DNA from: an uncultured Bacteroidales bacterium | GTDB lineage: Bacteria; Bacteroidota; Bacteroidia; Bacteroidales; FEN-979 | Direction of reading: 5' to 3' | DNA length: 64,000 nt | NCBI GenBank assembly: GCA_903887775.1 | Contig: CAISRB010000005.1 | Location: 144,773-208,772, forward strand | Part shown: piece after piece, positions 1-11,206 of the stretch | How the letters are laid out: the number at the start of each line of letters is the position of its first letter | How positions within the stretch are numbered: position 1 is the first letter of the stretch | Made by a program: the position numbers and the translations under genes | Notes under the pieces: generated by a model | Database searches by the model: none | Told to the model about the DNA's origin: nothing | What the model saw: the letters and a program-made list of their open reading frames with translations, nothing else

Positions 1-1
1 A

Positions 2-172
2 GCCTGCTCGGAAGTGGCGGCCACACTGCGCGAAAACCGTTCCATCGAGAATTTCAGGATCAACGGCTCGATCGATCGCCTCGACCCGGAGAAAATCCAG
101 ATTACGTCGGGATCGGTGAAGGCGTATTTTGTGCTTACCGGGAGGGTGAGGGTGGTGATGAATGTTGATTAG
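2..172 (+). CDS. C-terminal end of an unidentified protein (partial)
   Basis: An open frame enters from the left edge and ends at TAG 170-172, giving 56 residues. Its alternation of charged and hydrophobic residues (for example KAYFVLTGRVRVVMNV at the end) looks like beta-strands of a secreted or envelope domain. It weakly recalls the end of DUF4403-type repeat proteins, but this is not secure. The other two forward frames give less protein-like translations. No start, signal or catalytic motif lies inside the window, so the function is unknown. Confidence 0.5.
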   Translation, partial: ACSEVAATLRENRSIENFRINGSIDRLDPEKIQITSGSVKAYFVLTGRVRVVMNVD

Positions 173-183
173 AAGCAGCTGAC

Positions 184-240
184 AATTTACGTTCGGCGAA
201 GCCGTAATTAGCACCAATAAAAATTAACAATATTGCGAAT
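184..240 (+). repeat. Intergenic repeat core, copy 1
   Basis: This contains CGTTCGGCGAAGCCG, then AGCACC, then AATTAACAATATTGCGAAT. The same blocks, in the same order, occur on the minus strand at 9994-10100 and in degenerate form on the plus strand at 46046-46100. It lies between the partial first gene and the DUF1016 gene and is followed by a TTACGA-word tract. Confidence 0.7.
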
Positions 241-292
241 ATTTACGAGTGACGATTTACGAATGTATTTACGATTTACGAGGGACGATTCT
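241..292 (+). repeat. Degenerate TTTACGA word tract
   Basis: Short imperfect copies of TTTACGA/GACGA follow one another directly (TTTACGAGTGACGA, TTTACGAATG, TTTACGATTTACGAGGGACGA). The tract continues into the 3' end of the minus-strand DUF1016 gene. Related words appear at 1439-1472 and 20687-20740. I see no gene in it. Confidence 0.6.
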
Positions 293-1324
293 TGACCTGG
301 CCTGGTTAACTGCCTCATGCAGCTTCTTTTCCATAATTTCTTTTGGCAGGGCCGCGGTCCAGTATTGTGAAACTTTTATACCGCTCCGCTCGAGATCAAG
401 TAATTCTATCGTTTCATGTTTTTTCCCGGCACATAGGATCAAACCAAGTGGGGAATTTTCATTGGGTCCGCGTTCATATTTATCAAGCCATTTTAGATAC
501 AATTCCATCTGTCCCTTATGTTCTGGCTTGAATTCACCAAGTTTAAGCTCTATTACAACAAGTCGTTGCAAATGACGATGATAGAACAAAAGGTCAATAA
601 AATAGTCAATATCATCGAGTATAATACGCTTTTGTCGTTCCAGGAAAGCAAAGCCAACGCCTAATTCAAGAATGAACGATTCCATTTCTCGTAAAATCGC
701 CGACTCAAGATCCTTTTCGAGATAAGTGTCTTTTAATCCCAGAAAATCAAGGATGTATGGATCCCGAAAGACGAGGTCGGGAGACATTTTACCTTCATCA
801 TGTAAAATTTTCAACTCTTCCCGGATCAATTTTTTCGGCTTCATCGATAAGGCAGTCCGCTCATAAAGCATGGAATCAATCTTTTTTCTCAAGGTGCGGA
901 CACTCCAATTTTCGAGACAACACATCTCGGTATAAAACTCACGTGATAATGGTTCTTTAACCGATAAAATGATCACAAAATGACTCCATGTCAATTGTCG
1001 CGACACTGTCGCGACAATTTTATCATTTGAGAATAACAAAGCAAACTTGACCATTCTTCGTACATTTTTAACTGAAAAGCCCTGTCCAAACTCTTTTTCT
1101 AATTGCTTCCCAACATTCAACAGAATTGCAGCACCATATTCTGCCCTTGCTCCTTTAAGGATCTCGAGTTGAATCCTTCTGCCAATCATCCAATAAAGCA
1201 GCGTAAGTTCTGAGTTTACGGTAAAAGTTATTTTTTGCCTGCTTTCTTCAATGAGTAATCGGATATCTGCGACAAGGGCATAGGTCGCTTGCATCCCTGG
1301 ATTTGATTTTAATGAAACTTTCAT
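269..1324 (-). CDS. DUF1016 (YhcG-like) PD-(D/E)XK nuclease-domain protein
   Basis: This 351-residue protein matches the DUF1016 family. The N-terminal half (about 15-160) carries the WSH-containing winged/helical region (LTWSH at 111-115). The C-terminal half (about 180-340) is a PD-(D/E)XK nuclease fold, with D244 in YFIDLLFYH, the E259-L-K261 signature and Q272. The family is usually found as a stand-alone gene, often beside restriction-modification or other accessory genes, and its biological role is not settled. No restriction-modification partner is visible here; both sides are intergenic repeats, which suggests an accessory insertion. The gene contains a perfect 27-bp palindrome at 993-1019. 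The ATG at 1324 begins MKVSLKSNPG. Family assignment is firm; the cellular role is inference. Confidence 0.88.
   Translation of the reverse strand: MKVSLKSNPGMQATYALVADIRLLIEESRQKITFTVNSELTLLYWMIGRRIQLEILKGARAEYGAAILLNVGKQLEKEFGQGFSVKNVRRMVKFALLFSNDKIVATVSRQLTWSHFVIILSVKEPLSREFYTEMCCLENWSVRTLRKKIDSMLYERTALSMKPKKLIREELKILHDEGKMSPDLVFRDPYILDFLGLKDTYLEKDLESAILREMESFILELGVGFAFLERQKRIILDDIDYFIDLLFYHRHLQRLVVIELKLGEFKPEHKGQMELYLKWLDKYERGPNENSPLGLILCAGKKHETIELLDLERSGIKVSQYWTAALPKEIMEKKLHEAVNQARSRIVPRKS
993..1019. repeat. Perfect 27-bp inverted repeat inside the DUF1016 gene
   Basis: The arms AATTGTCGCGACA (993-1005) and TGTCGCGACAATT (1007-1019) are exact reverse complements separated by one base. 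Each arm itself contains the palindrome TGTCGCGACA or GTCGCGAC. It encodes KIVATVSRQL of the nuclease-domain protein (residues 102-111). Confidence 0.9.
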
Positions 1325-1438
1325 GTCTTTTTTGTATTATGACATATACTTAATCCATCATCAGGCGAAAAGTAATAGGCTGTTCAGGAAAAAAATACAA
1401 TTGTTCCCTCCCAGGCTACCAGGGTTGAGAAGGTGACT

Positions 1439-1472
1439 GTGGATGTACGATGGACGATGTACGATGTCCGAA
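1439..1472 (+). repeat. GTACGATG word tract
   Basis: Three tandem imperfect copies of (T)GTACGATG / GGACGATG lie between the DUF1016 start and the SBBP-repeat gene. The rest of 1325-1570 shows no open frame that looks like a gene, only a -7 box near 1536. Confidence 0.5.
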
Positions 1473-1535
1473 ACCGGCTTGGCGGATGTTTTTAGTGATT
1501 GACCGATTTGATTTCTTCTTGCCTTCCTGGCAGAC

Positions 1536-1543
1536 TAGCTTTG
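1536..1543 (+). promoter_or_regulatory. -7 box TAGCTTTG for the SBBP-repeat gene
   Basis: A perfect TAnnTTTG motif lies 27 bases before the ATG at 1571. No good TTG is found at the usual distance upstream. Its position argues for the 1571 start over the longer frame that opens at 1499. Confidence 0.45.
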
Positions 1544-1570
1544 TGGTTGTTTCATTTAATCTTTACTGCA

Positions 1571-2800
1571 ATGAGAGTGTTTGTCTTTTTACTGTTCGTA
1601 TGCCTGGCAAATTATCCGCAGGCGCAAACGAGCCTGGTCTACGGAAAACAATTTGGTTCGGATAAGGATGGCGTTGCCTATAACCCGGTATCCGATAAAT
1701 TTGGGAATGTATATATAGCGGGTGATACGAAAGGGGCCATCGGCGGCCAGTATTTTGGTAAAACAGATGGATTCGTGGCTAAGTTCGACAGCATTGGAAA
1801 TTCAATCTGGATAAAACAATTTGGAACCAGCGACGATGATAACATCAGTTGGTTAACCATTGACCAGCATGGAAATCTATATGTAACCGGTTGTACTAAA
1901 GGTGTGTTCGGCGAAAAGAATTTCGGGAAGGAAGATATCCTCGTGGCTAAGTTCGACACGGCCGGGAACATGGAATGGCAGAAACAATTCGGGAGCGACA
2001 GCACTGATGTCGGGAATATGGTCTATGTGGATATTCACGGGGATATTTATATATCTGGTGCAACAAAAGGAACAGTGGATAAAATGTCATTTGGCGGTGC
2101 GGATTGCCTGCTCCTGAAATTGGACAGTAAAGGCAATCTCCTATGGATGAGGCAGTTTGGCACGTCCAAGGGAGATGAGAGCCAGGGTATTACCGGGGAC
2201 AGCTCCAATATTTACATCTGCGGATATACCTTTGGGGACCTGGCAGCGAAAAATATGGGCAGCCTGGATGCATTTATCGGGAAATTCACATTTAACGGGG
2301 AAAAGGTAAAATTTTTCCAGTTCGGGACCAATAAATTTGATATGGCAAGCCATATCGCCCTTGACAAAGAGAAGAACATTTATATCGGGGGCAGCACAGG
2401 AGGGGATCTCAGCGATGCAAACCTGGGTGAAGGCGACAGCTTTTTATCAAAAATGAACAGCAACTTTGAAATTACCTGGACAAGGCAGTTTGGCACCAAC
2501 AAATGGGATGGGATCAATGGCATTGCTTTAAATGAAAAGATATCGGGAAATATTGTAGTCAGCGGATGCCAGCGCTGGCCTTCCTGCCAGTCGTTTATCC
2601 GCATGTATTCGAAAGATGGCAGTTTGCTGTGGTCAAATAATTTTTCAGCAGGCGGTAAAAACGGGGAGACCTGCGGTAAAGGGGTTTGCATAGATGATCA
2701 TGGAAATATATACCACAGCGGGAATACAGGAGGCAGCCTGTTTAAAAGTATCGATAAGCCTGAAGGCCATGATGTGATCTTAATAAAGCTCAGGATGTAG
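1571..2800 (+). CDS. Secreted SBBP-repeat beta-propeller protein
   Basis: A 409-residue protein. The ATG at 1571 gives a clean signal peptide (MRVFVFLLFVCLANYPQAQ); the upstream in-frame ATG at 1499 would put a long extension before it. The mature part is a series of roughly 48-residue repeats built on the pattern W-x-(R/K)-Q-F-G-(T/S)-x-x-x-D followed by G-N-(I/V)-Y-(I/V)-x-G-x-T-x-G. This is the SBBP (seven-bladed beta-propeller) repeat found in many secreted bacterial proteins. Repeats start near residues 25, 75, 125, 175, 225, 275 and 325. No T9SS sorting domain or catalytic motif is seen. It probably acts outside the inner membrane as a binding or scaffold protein; the ligand is unknown. 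Confidence 0.85.
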   Translation: MRVFVFLLFVCLANYPQAQTSLVYGKQFGSDKDGVAYNPVSDKFGNVYIAGDTKGAIGGQYFGKTDGFVAKFDSIGNSIWIKQFGTSDDDNISWLTIDQHGNLYVTGCTKGVFGEKNFGKEDILVAKFDTAGNMEWQKQFGSDSTDVGNMVYVDIHGDIYISGATKGTVDKMSFGGADCLLLKLDSKGNLLWMRQFGTSKGDESQGITGDSSNIYICGYTFGDLAAKNMGSLDAFIGKFTFNGEKVKFFQFGTNKFDMASHIALDKEKNIYIGGSTGGDLSDANLGEGDSFLSKMNSNFEITWTRQFGTNKWDGINGIALNEKISGNIVVSGCQRWPSCQSFIRMYSKDGSLLWSNNFSAGGKNGETCGKGVCIDDHGNIYHSGNTGGSLFKSIDKPEGHDVILIKLRM

Positions 2801-2870
2801 TTCCGCAGCTATGATGCCAGGAAAAGGGCAGGGGAGCTGATAATCCTGTTAAAAAGAAGAATAGGAGAAT

Positions 2871-3968
2871 TCAGGGTCTTTCTCCGGGATTCTCCACCGC
2901 CATATAATAAAAGATCAGCATGAAATCATCGAGGCTGATGTGAAAGATGCCGTGGTCGCGGGTGTAACCGTTCTCAGGCGAATCGGGGCCTTTGGGCTTC
3001 CAGCTGGTGCCCCAGGGGTTCCATACTGTGAGCATTTCGGTTTTAGGGTCAAAATCCATGATGGCGTACACATGATGGGAGGGAAGCTTGCCTTTGGGAT
3101 CCTTGGGGACCGAGGCCTGGGCCATCAGCCGGTGCTCCCTCATACGGATCAGGGCATCCCTTACCTCGCGTCGGCCTGCATTCACTCCGAATTTGTAGTC
3201 GATAACCTCGTGGCCGGTCCACAGTTTCACATCGGTGACCCCGCTTCCGCCCAGGTCGATACGGGCAGTGGGATCGGGAATCTCCCCGCGTTTTTGATTG
3301 GTCATTCCCTCGACAACGCCCAGGGCTTTCTCAAGCACCGGCATCCATATCCCGTCGGAGAGGGTTGAGGGGGAATCGTTATAAGCCATCTCGGCATCGG
3401 TAGGGGCTGTAACAATTACTGGCAACGACCCGGGAAATTTCACTGCAAACTTCTCCTTTCCAAAGGTTTTGATACAACGGCTTATCTCTTCAATACGGTA
3501 GGTTACGATCCACCCTGTGCCCGAAAAAAAATAACAGTCGCCGGCAGGCCCCTGCTGCATCAGGCTGAAAGTGGGGCTTCCGTTTGCAAAAAGCTCCCGT
3601 TTGATGCCATTGATCTTTTTAATGTTTTTGAGGTAGGCGGATGTCATTTTCCCCTTGCACCGGCTTATGGCCTCGTCAAGGCTGATATCGCCGATCTTAC
3701 CGGCTTTCATTGACTTGAGGAGGGCCACCAATGCTGCTGAAGGCTCCACTCCTAATGTTTCATCTTTCATGAAGGCGATGAGCCCGTCCTGGCTGATGCG
3801 TGAATGTCCCTTGCCCCAGGAATCCCAGTTTTGCCTGAACACTTCCTGTAGCGGGGCAGCCTTGATGCTGGTGGCTTCGGCTTCATTTGATTCGTCAAAC
3901 GGATCATCGATCTGCGCGAAGACCGGTATCCACAGAAACATAAAAATAAGGATGTAAAGGGTTTTCAT
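2871..3968 (-). CDS. Secreted calpain-like (C2 family) cysteine protease
   Basis: A 365-residue protein with an N-terminal signal peptide (about 1-18, ending PVFAQ). The calpain core is recognisable. QGPAGDCYFF places Q139 and Cys145 as oxyanion and nucleophile residues, SHHVYAI places His299, and VWNPWG places Asn317. These match the order and spacing of the C2 Cys-His-Asn triad. About 120 residues precede the protease core and may act as a pro-region or a binding domain. No C-terminal sorting signal is obvious, so it could be periplasmic or exported by another route. It stands alone, transcribed towards the SBBP gene. Substrate unknown. Confidence 0.82.
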   Translation of the reverse strand: MKTLYILIFMFLWIPVFAQIDDPFDESNEAEATSIKAAPLQEVFRQNWDSWGKGHSRISQDGLIAFMKDETLGVEPSAALVALLKSMKAGKIGDISLDEAISRCKGKMTSAYLKNIKKINGIKRELFANGSPTFSLMQQGPAGDCYFFSGTGWIVTYRIEEISRCIKTFGKEKFAVKFPGSLPVIVTAPTDAEMAYNDSPSTLSDGIWMPVLEKALGVVEGMTNQKRGEIPDPTARIDLGGSGVTDVKLWTGHEVIDYKFGVNAGRREVRDALIRMREHRLMAQASVPKDPKGKLPSHHVYAIMDFDPKTEMLTVWNPWGTSWKPKGPDSPENGYTRDHGIFHISLDDFMLIFYYMAVENPGERP

Positions 3969-4085
3969 GGCCTGCTGAGTTTGGTTTACCGAAAATAGGA
4001 AATATTATTCAAAAGAAGCAGGTGCAGAGGAGTATTAATATTATTTTTTTATTGCAACTTTACACTTTAATCTCTCCCGGTAAAT

Positions 4086-4130
4086 TCCCCGCAGCCTGCT
4101 GTGGAACCGGGGGGGCGGGGCTCGCCCCGG
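4086..4130. repeat. GC-rich palindromic (REP-like) element
   Basis: ATTCCCCGCAGCCTGCTG is followed by the hairpin CGGGGCTCGCCCCG (4116-4129). A similar ATTCCCCGCTGCTTG segment with a CCCCGC/GCGGGG stem is at 13211-13240. It lies in the 206-base divergent gap before the oligopeptidase gene. Confidence 0.45.
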
Positions 4131-4174
4131 AGCTTCAAACCATTGATTATTAAAGAATAAAATTGGATGTTCGT

Positions 4175-7418
<3,244 letters not shown>

Positions 7419-7453
7419 TCATTGTATCACAGATAATTACAGGAGATAAAACC

Positions 7454-8620
7454 ATGCTGAATTTTGAATTGTATAACCCTACCCGTATCATTTTCGGGAA
7501 GGACAGGCTCGACAGTATCGATAAATATGTACCTGCCGGTGCGCATATCCTCATTACCTACGGGGGCGGAAGCGCCGTGAAAAGCGGGCTCATCGCAAGG
7601 ATTAAAAAAGTTCTTCTAAACAGGAAGGTGGATGAATTCGGGGGCATAGAGCCCAATCCGCGCTATGTGACCCTGATGAAAGCCGCGGCAGTGGTAAGAA
7701 AGGAAAAGATAGATTTCATCCTTGCAGTAGGAGGGGGCTCGGTCATCGACGGAACCAAGTTCATCTGCCTGGCCTCCTGGTTCAGGGGAGATGCACTTGA
7801 AATCCTGAAAGCGGGATTCAGGCCGATCACCCCTGCTGAAGTTGAAAAAACCGTTCCCTTTGGCTCTGTCCTCACACTACCGGCCACCGGTTCGGAGATG
7901 AACAGCGGGGGAGTGATCAGTTACGCTCACGGAAAATTTCCATTCAAGAGTGATATGACATTCCCTGTATTTTCAATCCTGGATCCTTCACTTTCCTTTA
8001 CCCTTCCACAGGTACAGGTTGCCAACGGGGTCGTTGACGCATTCGTGCACACTACCGAACAGTACCTAACCTACCCTGTGGATGCAAGGTTGCAGGACCG
8101 CATGGCTGAAGGCATTCTTCAAACCCTGGTTGAGATAGGGGCAACAAACATTGCCGAACCTGAAAACTATGATGCCCGGGCTAACCTTTACTGGAATGCA
8201 ACTATGGCACTGAACGGCTTTATCGGGGCTGGTGTGCCCCAGGACTGGGCCACGCATATGATAGGGCATGAGCTTACCCATCTGTTCGGGATAGACCATG
8301 CACAGACTTTAGCCATCATCCTGCCGGCCCTGCTTGAAGTAAGGCGCAAAAGGAAACACACCAAGCTCCTTCAGTACGCTGAAAGGGTATGGAATATTAC
8401 TTCCGGCACAGAGGACGAAAAAATAACCCTGGCGATTAAAAAGACCCGTGACTTTTTTGAAAGCCTGGGTTTGAAAACACGACTTTCGGAGCATGGGATC
8501 AAGCCCGACCAGGTGGATGTTTTAGTAGAACATCTCAAGGCCCACGGGTTTACGGCCCTGGGCGAAGCCGGCGACCATGACCTGGAAACAAGCCGGGAGA
8601 TTCTTAAGAAAGCTCTGTAA
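7454..8620 (+). CDS. Iron-containing alcohol dehydrogenase (YqhD/butanol dehydrogenase type)
   Basis: A 388-residue group III (Fe/Zn) alcohol dehydrogenase. The NAD(P)-binding GGGS motif (AVGGGSVIDGTKF) lies near residues 93-105. The metal site is formed by the Asp/His set in VVDAFVHTTEQ and IGHELTHLFGIDH. The N-terminus FELYNPTRIIFGK is typical of YqhD and BdhA enzymes, which reduce short and medium aldehydes with NADPH. It is preceded by AGGAGA at a good distance from ATG 7454, a purine-rich ribosome site that is uncommon in this window. It likely forms an operon with the aldo/keto reductase, suggesting reductive aldehyde detoxification or fermentation. Confidence 0.93.
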   Translation: MLNFELYNPTRIIFGKDRLDSIDKYVPAGAHILITYGGGSAVKSGLIARIKKVLLNRKVDEFGGIEPNPRYVTLMKAAAVVRKEKIDFILAVGGGSVIDGTKFICLASWFRGDALEILKAGFRPITPAEVEKTVPFGSVLTLPATGSEMNSGGVISYAHGKFPFKSDMTFPVFSILDPSLSFTLPQVQVANGVVDAFVHTTEQYLTYPVDARLQDRMAEGILQTLVEIGATNIAEPENYDARANLYWNATMALNGFIGAGVPQDWATHMIGHELTHLFGIDHAQTLAIILPALLEVRRKRKHTKLLQYAERVWNITSGTEDEKITLAIKKTRDFFESLGLKTRLSEHGIKPDQVDVLVEHLKAHGFTALGEAGDHDLETSREILKKAL

Positions 8621-8646
8621 ACCGGAAATACGGACATCAGGCATTC

Positions 8647-9891
8647 TTATGGCCTCCCCAGGCAGTCATCGATCTGCCTGGCCATATTGTACAGCAGGTC
8701 CCCGTTGTATCCCCGCTGGAAATAGGCGATACGGCCATGGCGGTCGATCAGGAAAAAGTCGGGATAACCAAGGATACCCCAGGTCCTTTCTATATCGGTC
8801 GAATAATAAAAGGTGAACCCTTCCAGGCTTTGCTCCTTGTAATATTTTTCCACTTTTTCCCTGCTGTCGGCGCCTGATGAAAAAATGTTGATGAAGATGA
8901 CATCCTTCCTTTCGCCGTATTTTGTGTAGAGTTCTTTAATGACAGCTGCCCCTTCGGCATTGTGAAGGCAGGAGCTTGAAGTGAAATTCAAAACCAGTAC
9001 CCTGCCTGCCAGGCTGTCGGTTGATATATTCCGGCCTGTACCGGCCAGGGGCAAAGCCAGGGCCGGTGCATGGTCCCCTATCCTGAACGGCTCGGTCAAA
9101 AGCAGATGATCGGCAACCTCCACCTTTTTCGGCAGGCTTTTCTCACTCATCAGGTAATCGAAGCGGGGCAGGGATTTCTTTATTTTCGAATATCTCACGC
9201 TCGAATACTGGCCCAAAGCCATGGTCCCGTTCTTAATCGAAATATTGCCGCTTTTGAAATCCCTGATCATCGTAAGCGGGAGGAAATTATCCCGGTCCAC
9301 CAGGATCAGCTTGTGGGTGGCAAAGTTCTTTTTCGGCTTCGTGATCCTGAACCCATAACACTCCACATCATCTACAAGGGTATCTTTGATAATGCTGAGC
9401 ACGCTCCCGCTTTTCGGGCCAACGGCTGATATCTCATCGATCATCGAAGAGATCTCCTCTCCCGACCTGAGCAGATTGAAAGTGAAATAAACCTGGGAAG
9501 TCACCTCCGGCGGGGAGATCCCTCCGGGCACAACGGCTGCCCGGAACTTCCCGGGATTTTCTTTGGCCGAATACCTGATGACGAAGTCATAATACCCGGG
9601 AACATAGGAATAATAAGCTGTTCCATTGTACTTGCAAAACCCTCCGTTACCGGTTGAGAAATAATAATGCATCCCGGTGAGACTGTCCCGGGGCATCTTT
9701 TTTACCCAGCAATCGGCTTCATACCTGTTCGTGTCATTGGTTAGCAGGTTGGTTTGTACTATGCTGACATGATAACTTGCCTGTTCAAGATTTTTGACAG
9801 CCTGCAGGGATTTTCCCAGGATCTCTTTTGCGTCCTGTGCCCGCAGCAGCAGGGTAAAGAGGAGGGAGGCGGTGATGAGGAATGTTCTCAT
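8647..9891 (-). CDS. Exported thioredoxin-fold (TlpA/redoxin-like) protein with incomplete active site
   Basis: A 414-residue protein. The ATG at 9891 gives a signal peptide (MRTFLITASLLFTLLLRAQ); the upstream TTG at 9909 overlaps the promoter. Residues 20-270 form a lipoprotein-carrier-like or DUF-type N-terminal region. Residues 275-410 are a redoxin domain with the usual VLNFTSSSC motif, cis-Pro segment GYPDFFLID and thioredoxin beta-alpha pattern. The expected CxxC is CLHN (Cys308, Asn311), so the resolving cysteine is missing. This suggests a one-cysteine thiol chemistry or a purely structural role. Many Bacteroidota carry several such TlpA-domain proteins with different N-terminal parts; another with an intact WCGPC lies at 11207-13111. 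Confidence 0.82.
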   Translation of the reverse strand: MRTFLITASLLFTLLLRAQDAKEILGKSLQAVKNLEQASYHVSIVQTNLLTNDTNRYEADCWVKKMPRDSLTGMHYYFSTGNGGFCKYNGTAYYSYVPGYYDFVIRYSAKENPGKFRAAVVPGGISPPEVTSQVYFTFNLLRSGEEISSMIDEISAVGPKSGSVLSIIKDTLVDDVECYGFRITKPKKNFATHKLILVDRDNFLPLTMIRDFKSGNISIKNGTMALGQYSSVRYSKIKKSLPRFDYLMSEKSLPKKVEVADHLLLTEPFRIGDHAPALALPLAGTGRNISTDSLAGRVLVLNFTSSSCLHNAEGAAVIKELYTKYGERKDVIFINIFSSGADSREKVEKYYKEQSLEGFTFYYSTDIERTWGILGYPDFFLIDRHGRIAYFQRGYNGDLLYNMARQIDDCLGRP

Positions 9892-9906
9892 TGGAGAGTG
9901 GAATTT

Positions 9907-9936
9907 CAAAGGTCGAAATTACAACTATTTCGCCAA
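9907..9936 (-). promoter_or_regulatory. Promoter for the CLHN thioredoxin-like gene
   Basis: On the minus strand TTG (9936-9934) and GACCTTTG (9914-9907, one mismatch to TAnnTTTG) are 19 bases apart, as expected for a Bacteroidota housekeeping promoter. It sits just before the ATG at 9891, which also supports that start. Confidence 0.55.
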
Positions 9937-9993
9937 CCAGTCACCAGCCATTAGCCATGAGGCACCAGTCGGCAGTAGTATTAATTCGTAATT

Positions 9994-10100
9994 ATTCGCA
10001 ATATTGTTAATTTTATTTGGTGCTCATTTATTCATGTCGTCTTCCATTTTTTTCGGGTATTCATGATTACTTTGCAATACGGCTTCGCCGAACGTAATTT
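9994..10100 (-). repeat. Intergenic repeat core, copy 2 (with insert)
   Basis: Read on the minus strand this is the copy 1 element: CGTTCGGCGAAGCCG, about 50 extra bases, then GAGCACC and AATTAACAATATTGCGAAT. The flanks differ from copy 1. One side has ACCAG/TTAGCC-type words (9940-9985), the other GTACATTGTACATAGTACAT (10112-10135). The rest of the 9892-10198 gap holds two promoters and nothing gene-like. Confidence 0.7.
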
Positions 10101-10120
10101 GTACTTTTATACATTGTACA

Positions 10121-10151
10121 TTGTACATAGTACATCCTTTTTCTATCTTTG
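10121..10151 (+). promoter_or_regulatory. Promoter for ornithine carbamoyltransferase
   Basis: TTG (10121-10123), a 20-base spacer and a perfect TATCTTTG (10144-10151) form a canonical Bacteroidota promoter 48 bases before the ATG at 10199. The -33 element is inside the GTACAT repeat words. Confidence 0.75.
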
Positions 10152-10198
10152 CAGCTCGTTATCCGCAGACAACAAACATATTATAAAAACACAACACG

Positions 10199-11200
10199 AT
10201 GGCATTCAATCTCAGAAACAGGAATTTTTTAAAGGAGCTGGATTTTACTCCGCAGGAAATGGGCTTTTTGCTCAACCTGGCAATCGACCTCAAAAAGGCA
10301 AAATATGCAGGAACCGAACATCAGAAGCTCAAAGGAAAGAACATTGCGCTAATCTTCGAAAAGGCTTCGACCCGGACACGCTGCGCATTCGAAACTGCAG
10401 CTTACGACCAGGGAGCCAACGTAACTTACCTCGGCCCCGAAGGTTCACATATCGGGAAAAAGGAAACAATGAAGGATACAGCCCGGGTGCTCGGGCGTAT
10501 GTACGACGGGATAGAATACCGCGGCTTCGGGCAGAAGATCGTCGAGGAACTAGCCGAATATGCAGGCGTGCCGGTATGGAACGGGCTTACGAACGAATTC
10601 CACCCGACCCAGATCCTGGCCGATTTCATGACAATGATCGAGCATAGCGACAAGCCGCTGAACCAGGTGGCTTTCGTGTATTGCGGAGATGCGCGCAACA
10701 ACATGGGGAACTCGCTCATGGTGGGCGCTGCAAAAATGGGGATGGATTTCAGGGCCTTCGCGCCTAAGAAGTTCTGGCCCGAGGAAAACCTTGTTAAGAT
10801 CTGCAAAGAGATTGCGAAGTCAACCGGGGCTAAGATCACTCTCAGCGAGAAACTGAGCGAGGCTGTTAAGGGTGTTGATTTCGTATACACCGATGTCTGG
10901 GTTTCGATGGGCGAATCGAAAGAGGCATGGGACGAGCGTATCAAACTGATGCTGCCATACCAGGTGAACGCGAAGCTGATGAAAGCTACCGGCAACCCCG
11001 GGGTGAAATTCATGCACTGCCTGCCGGCTTTCCACAATAAGGATACCGAAGTGGGCCTCGATATTTATAAAAAGTATAAACTCGACGGGCTTGAAGTTAC
11101 CGAGGAAGTGTTTGAATCAGAAGCTTCCATCGTATTCGACGAAGCCGAAAACCGACTTCATACGATCAAGGCGGTGATGGTGGCTACGCTGGGGGCATGA
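10199..11200 (+). CDS. argF: Ornithine carbamoyltransferase
   Basis: A 333-residue enzyme that makes citrulline from ornithine and carbamoyl phosphate. Family residues are all present: the carbamoyl-phosphate motif STRTR (57-61), HPTQ (135-138), the ornithine loop SMG (236-238), and HCLP (273-276). It is the classical OTC type. The SMG loop and full length distinguish it from the acetyl- or succinylornithine carbamoyltransferases that many Bacteroidota use instead. It is monocistronic, with no other arg or arc gene nearby, so either an anabolic role or a catabolic (arcB-like) role remains possible. Its own promoter lies at 10121-10151. Confidence 0.95.
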   Translation: MAFNLRNRNFLKELDFTPQEMGFLLNLAIDLKKAKYAGTEHQKLKGKNIALIFEKASTRTRCAFETAAYDQGANVTYLGPEGSHIGKKETMKDTARVLGRMYDGIEYRGFGQKIVEELAEYAGVPVWNGLTNEFHPTQILADFMTMIEHSDKPLNQVAFVYCGDARNNMGNSLMVGAAKMGMDFRAFAPKKFWPEENLVKICKEIAKSTGAKITLSEKLSEAVKGVDFVYTDVWVSMGESKEAWDERIKLMLPYQVNAKLMKATGNPGVKFMHCLPAFHNKDTEVGLDIYKKYKLDGLEVTEEVFESEASIVFDEAENRLHTIKAVMVATLGA

Positions 11201-11206
11201 TCCCTT

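Noticed and set aside
10063-10647. Forward open frame overlapping the ornithine carbamoyltransferase gene
   Set aside because: It is out of frame with the enzyme, has a low-quality composition, and the enzyme reading has all family motifs in the same place.
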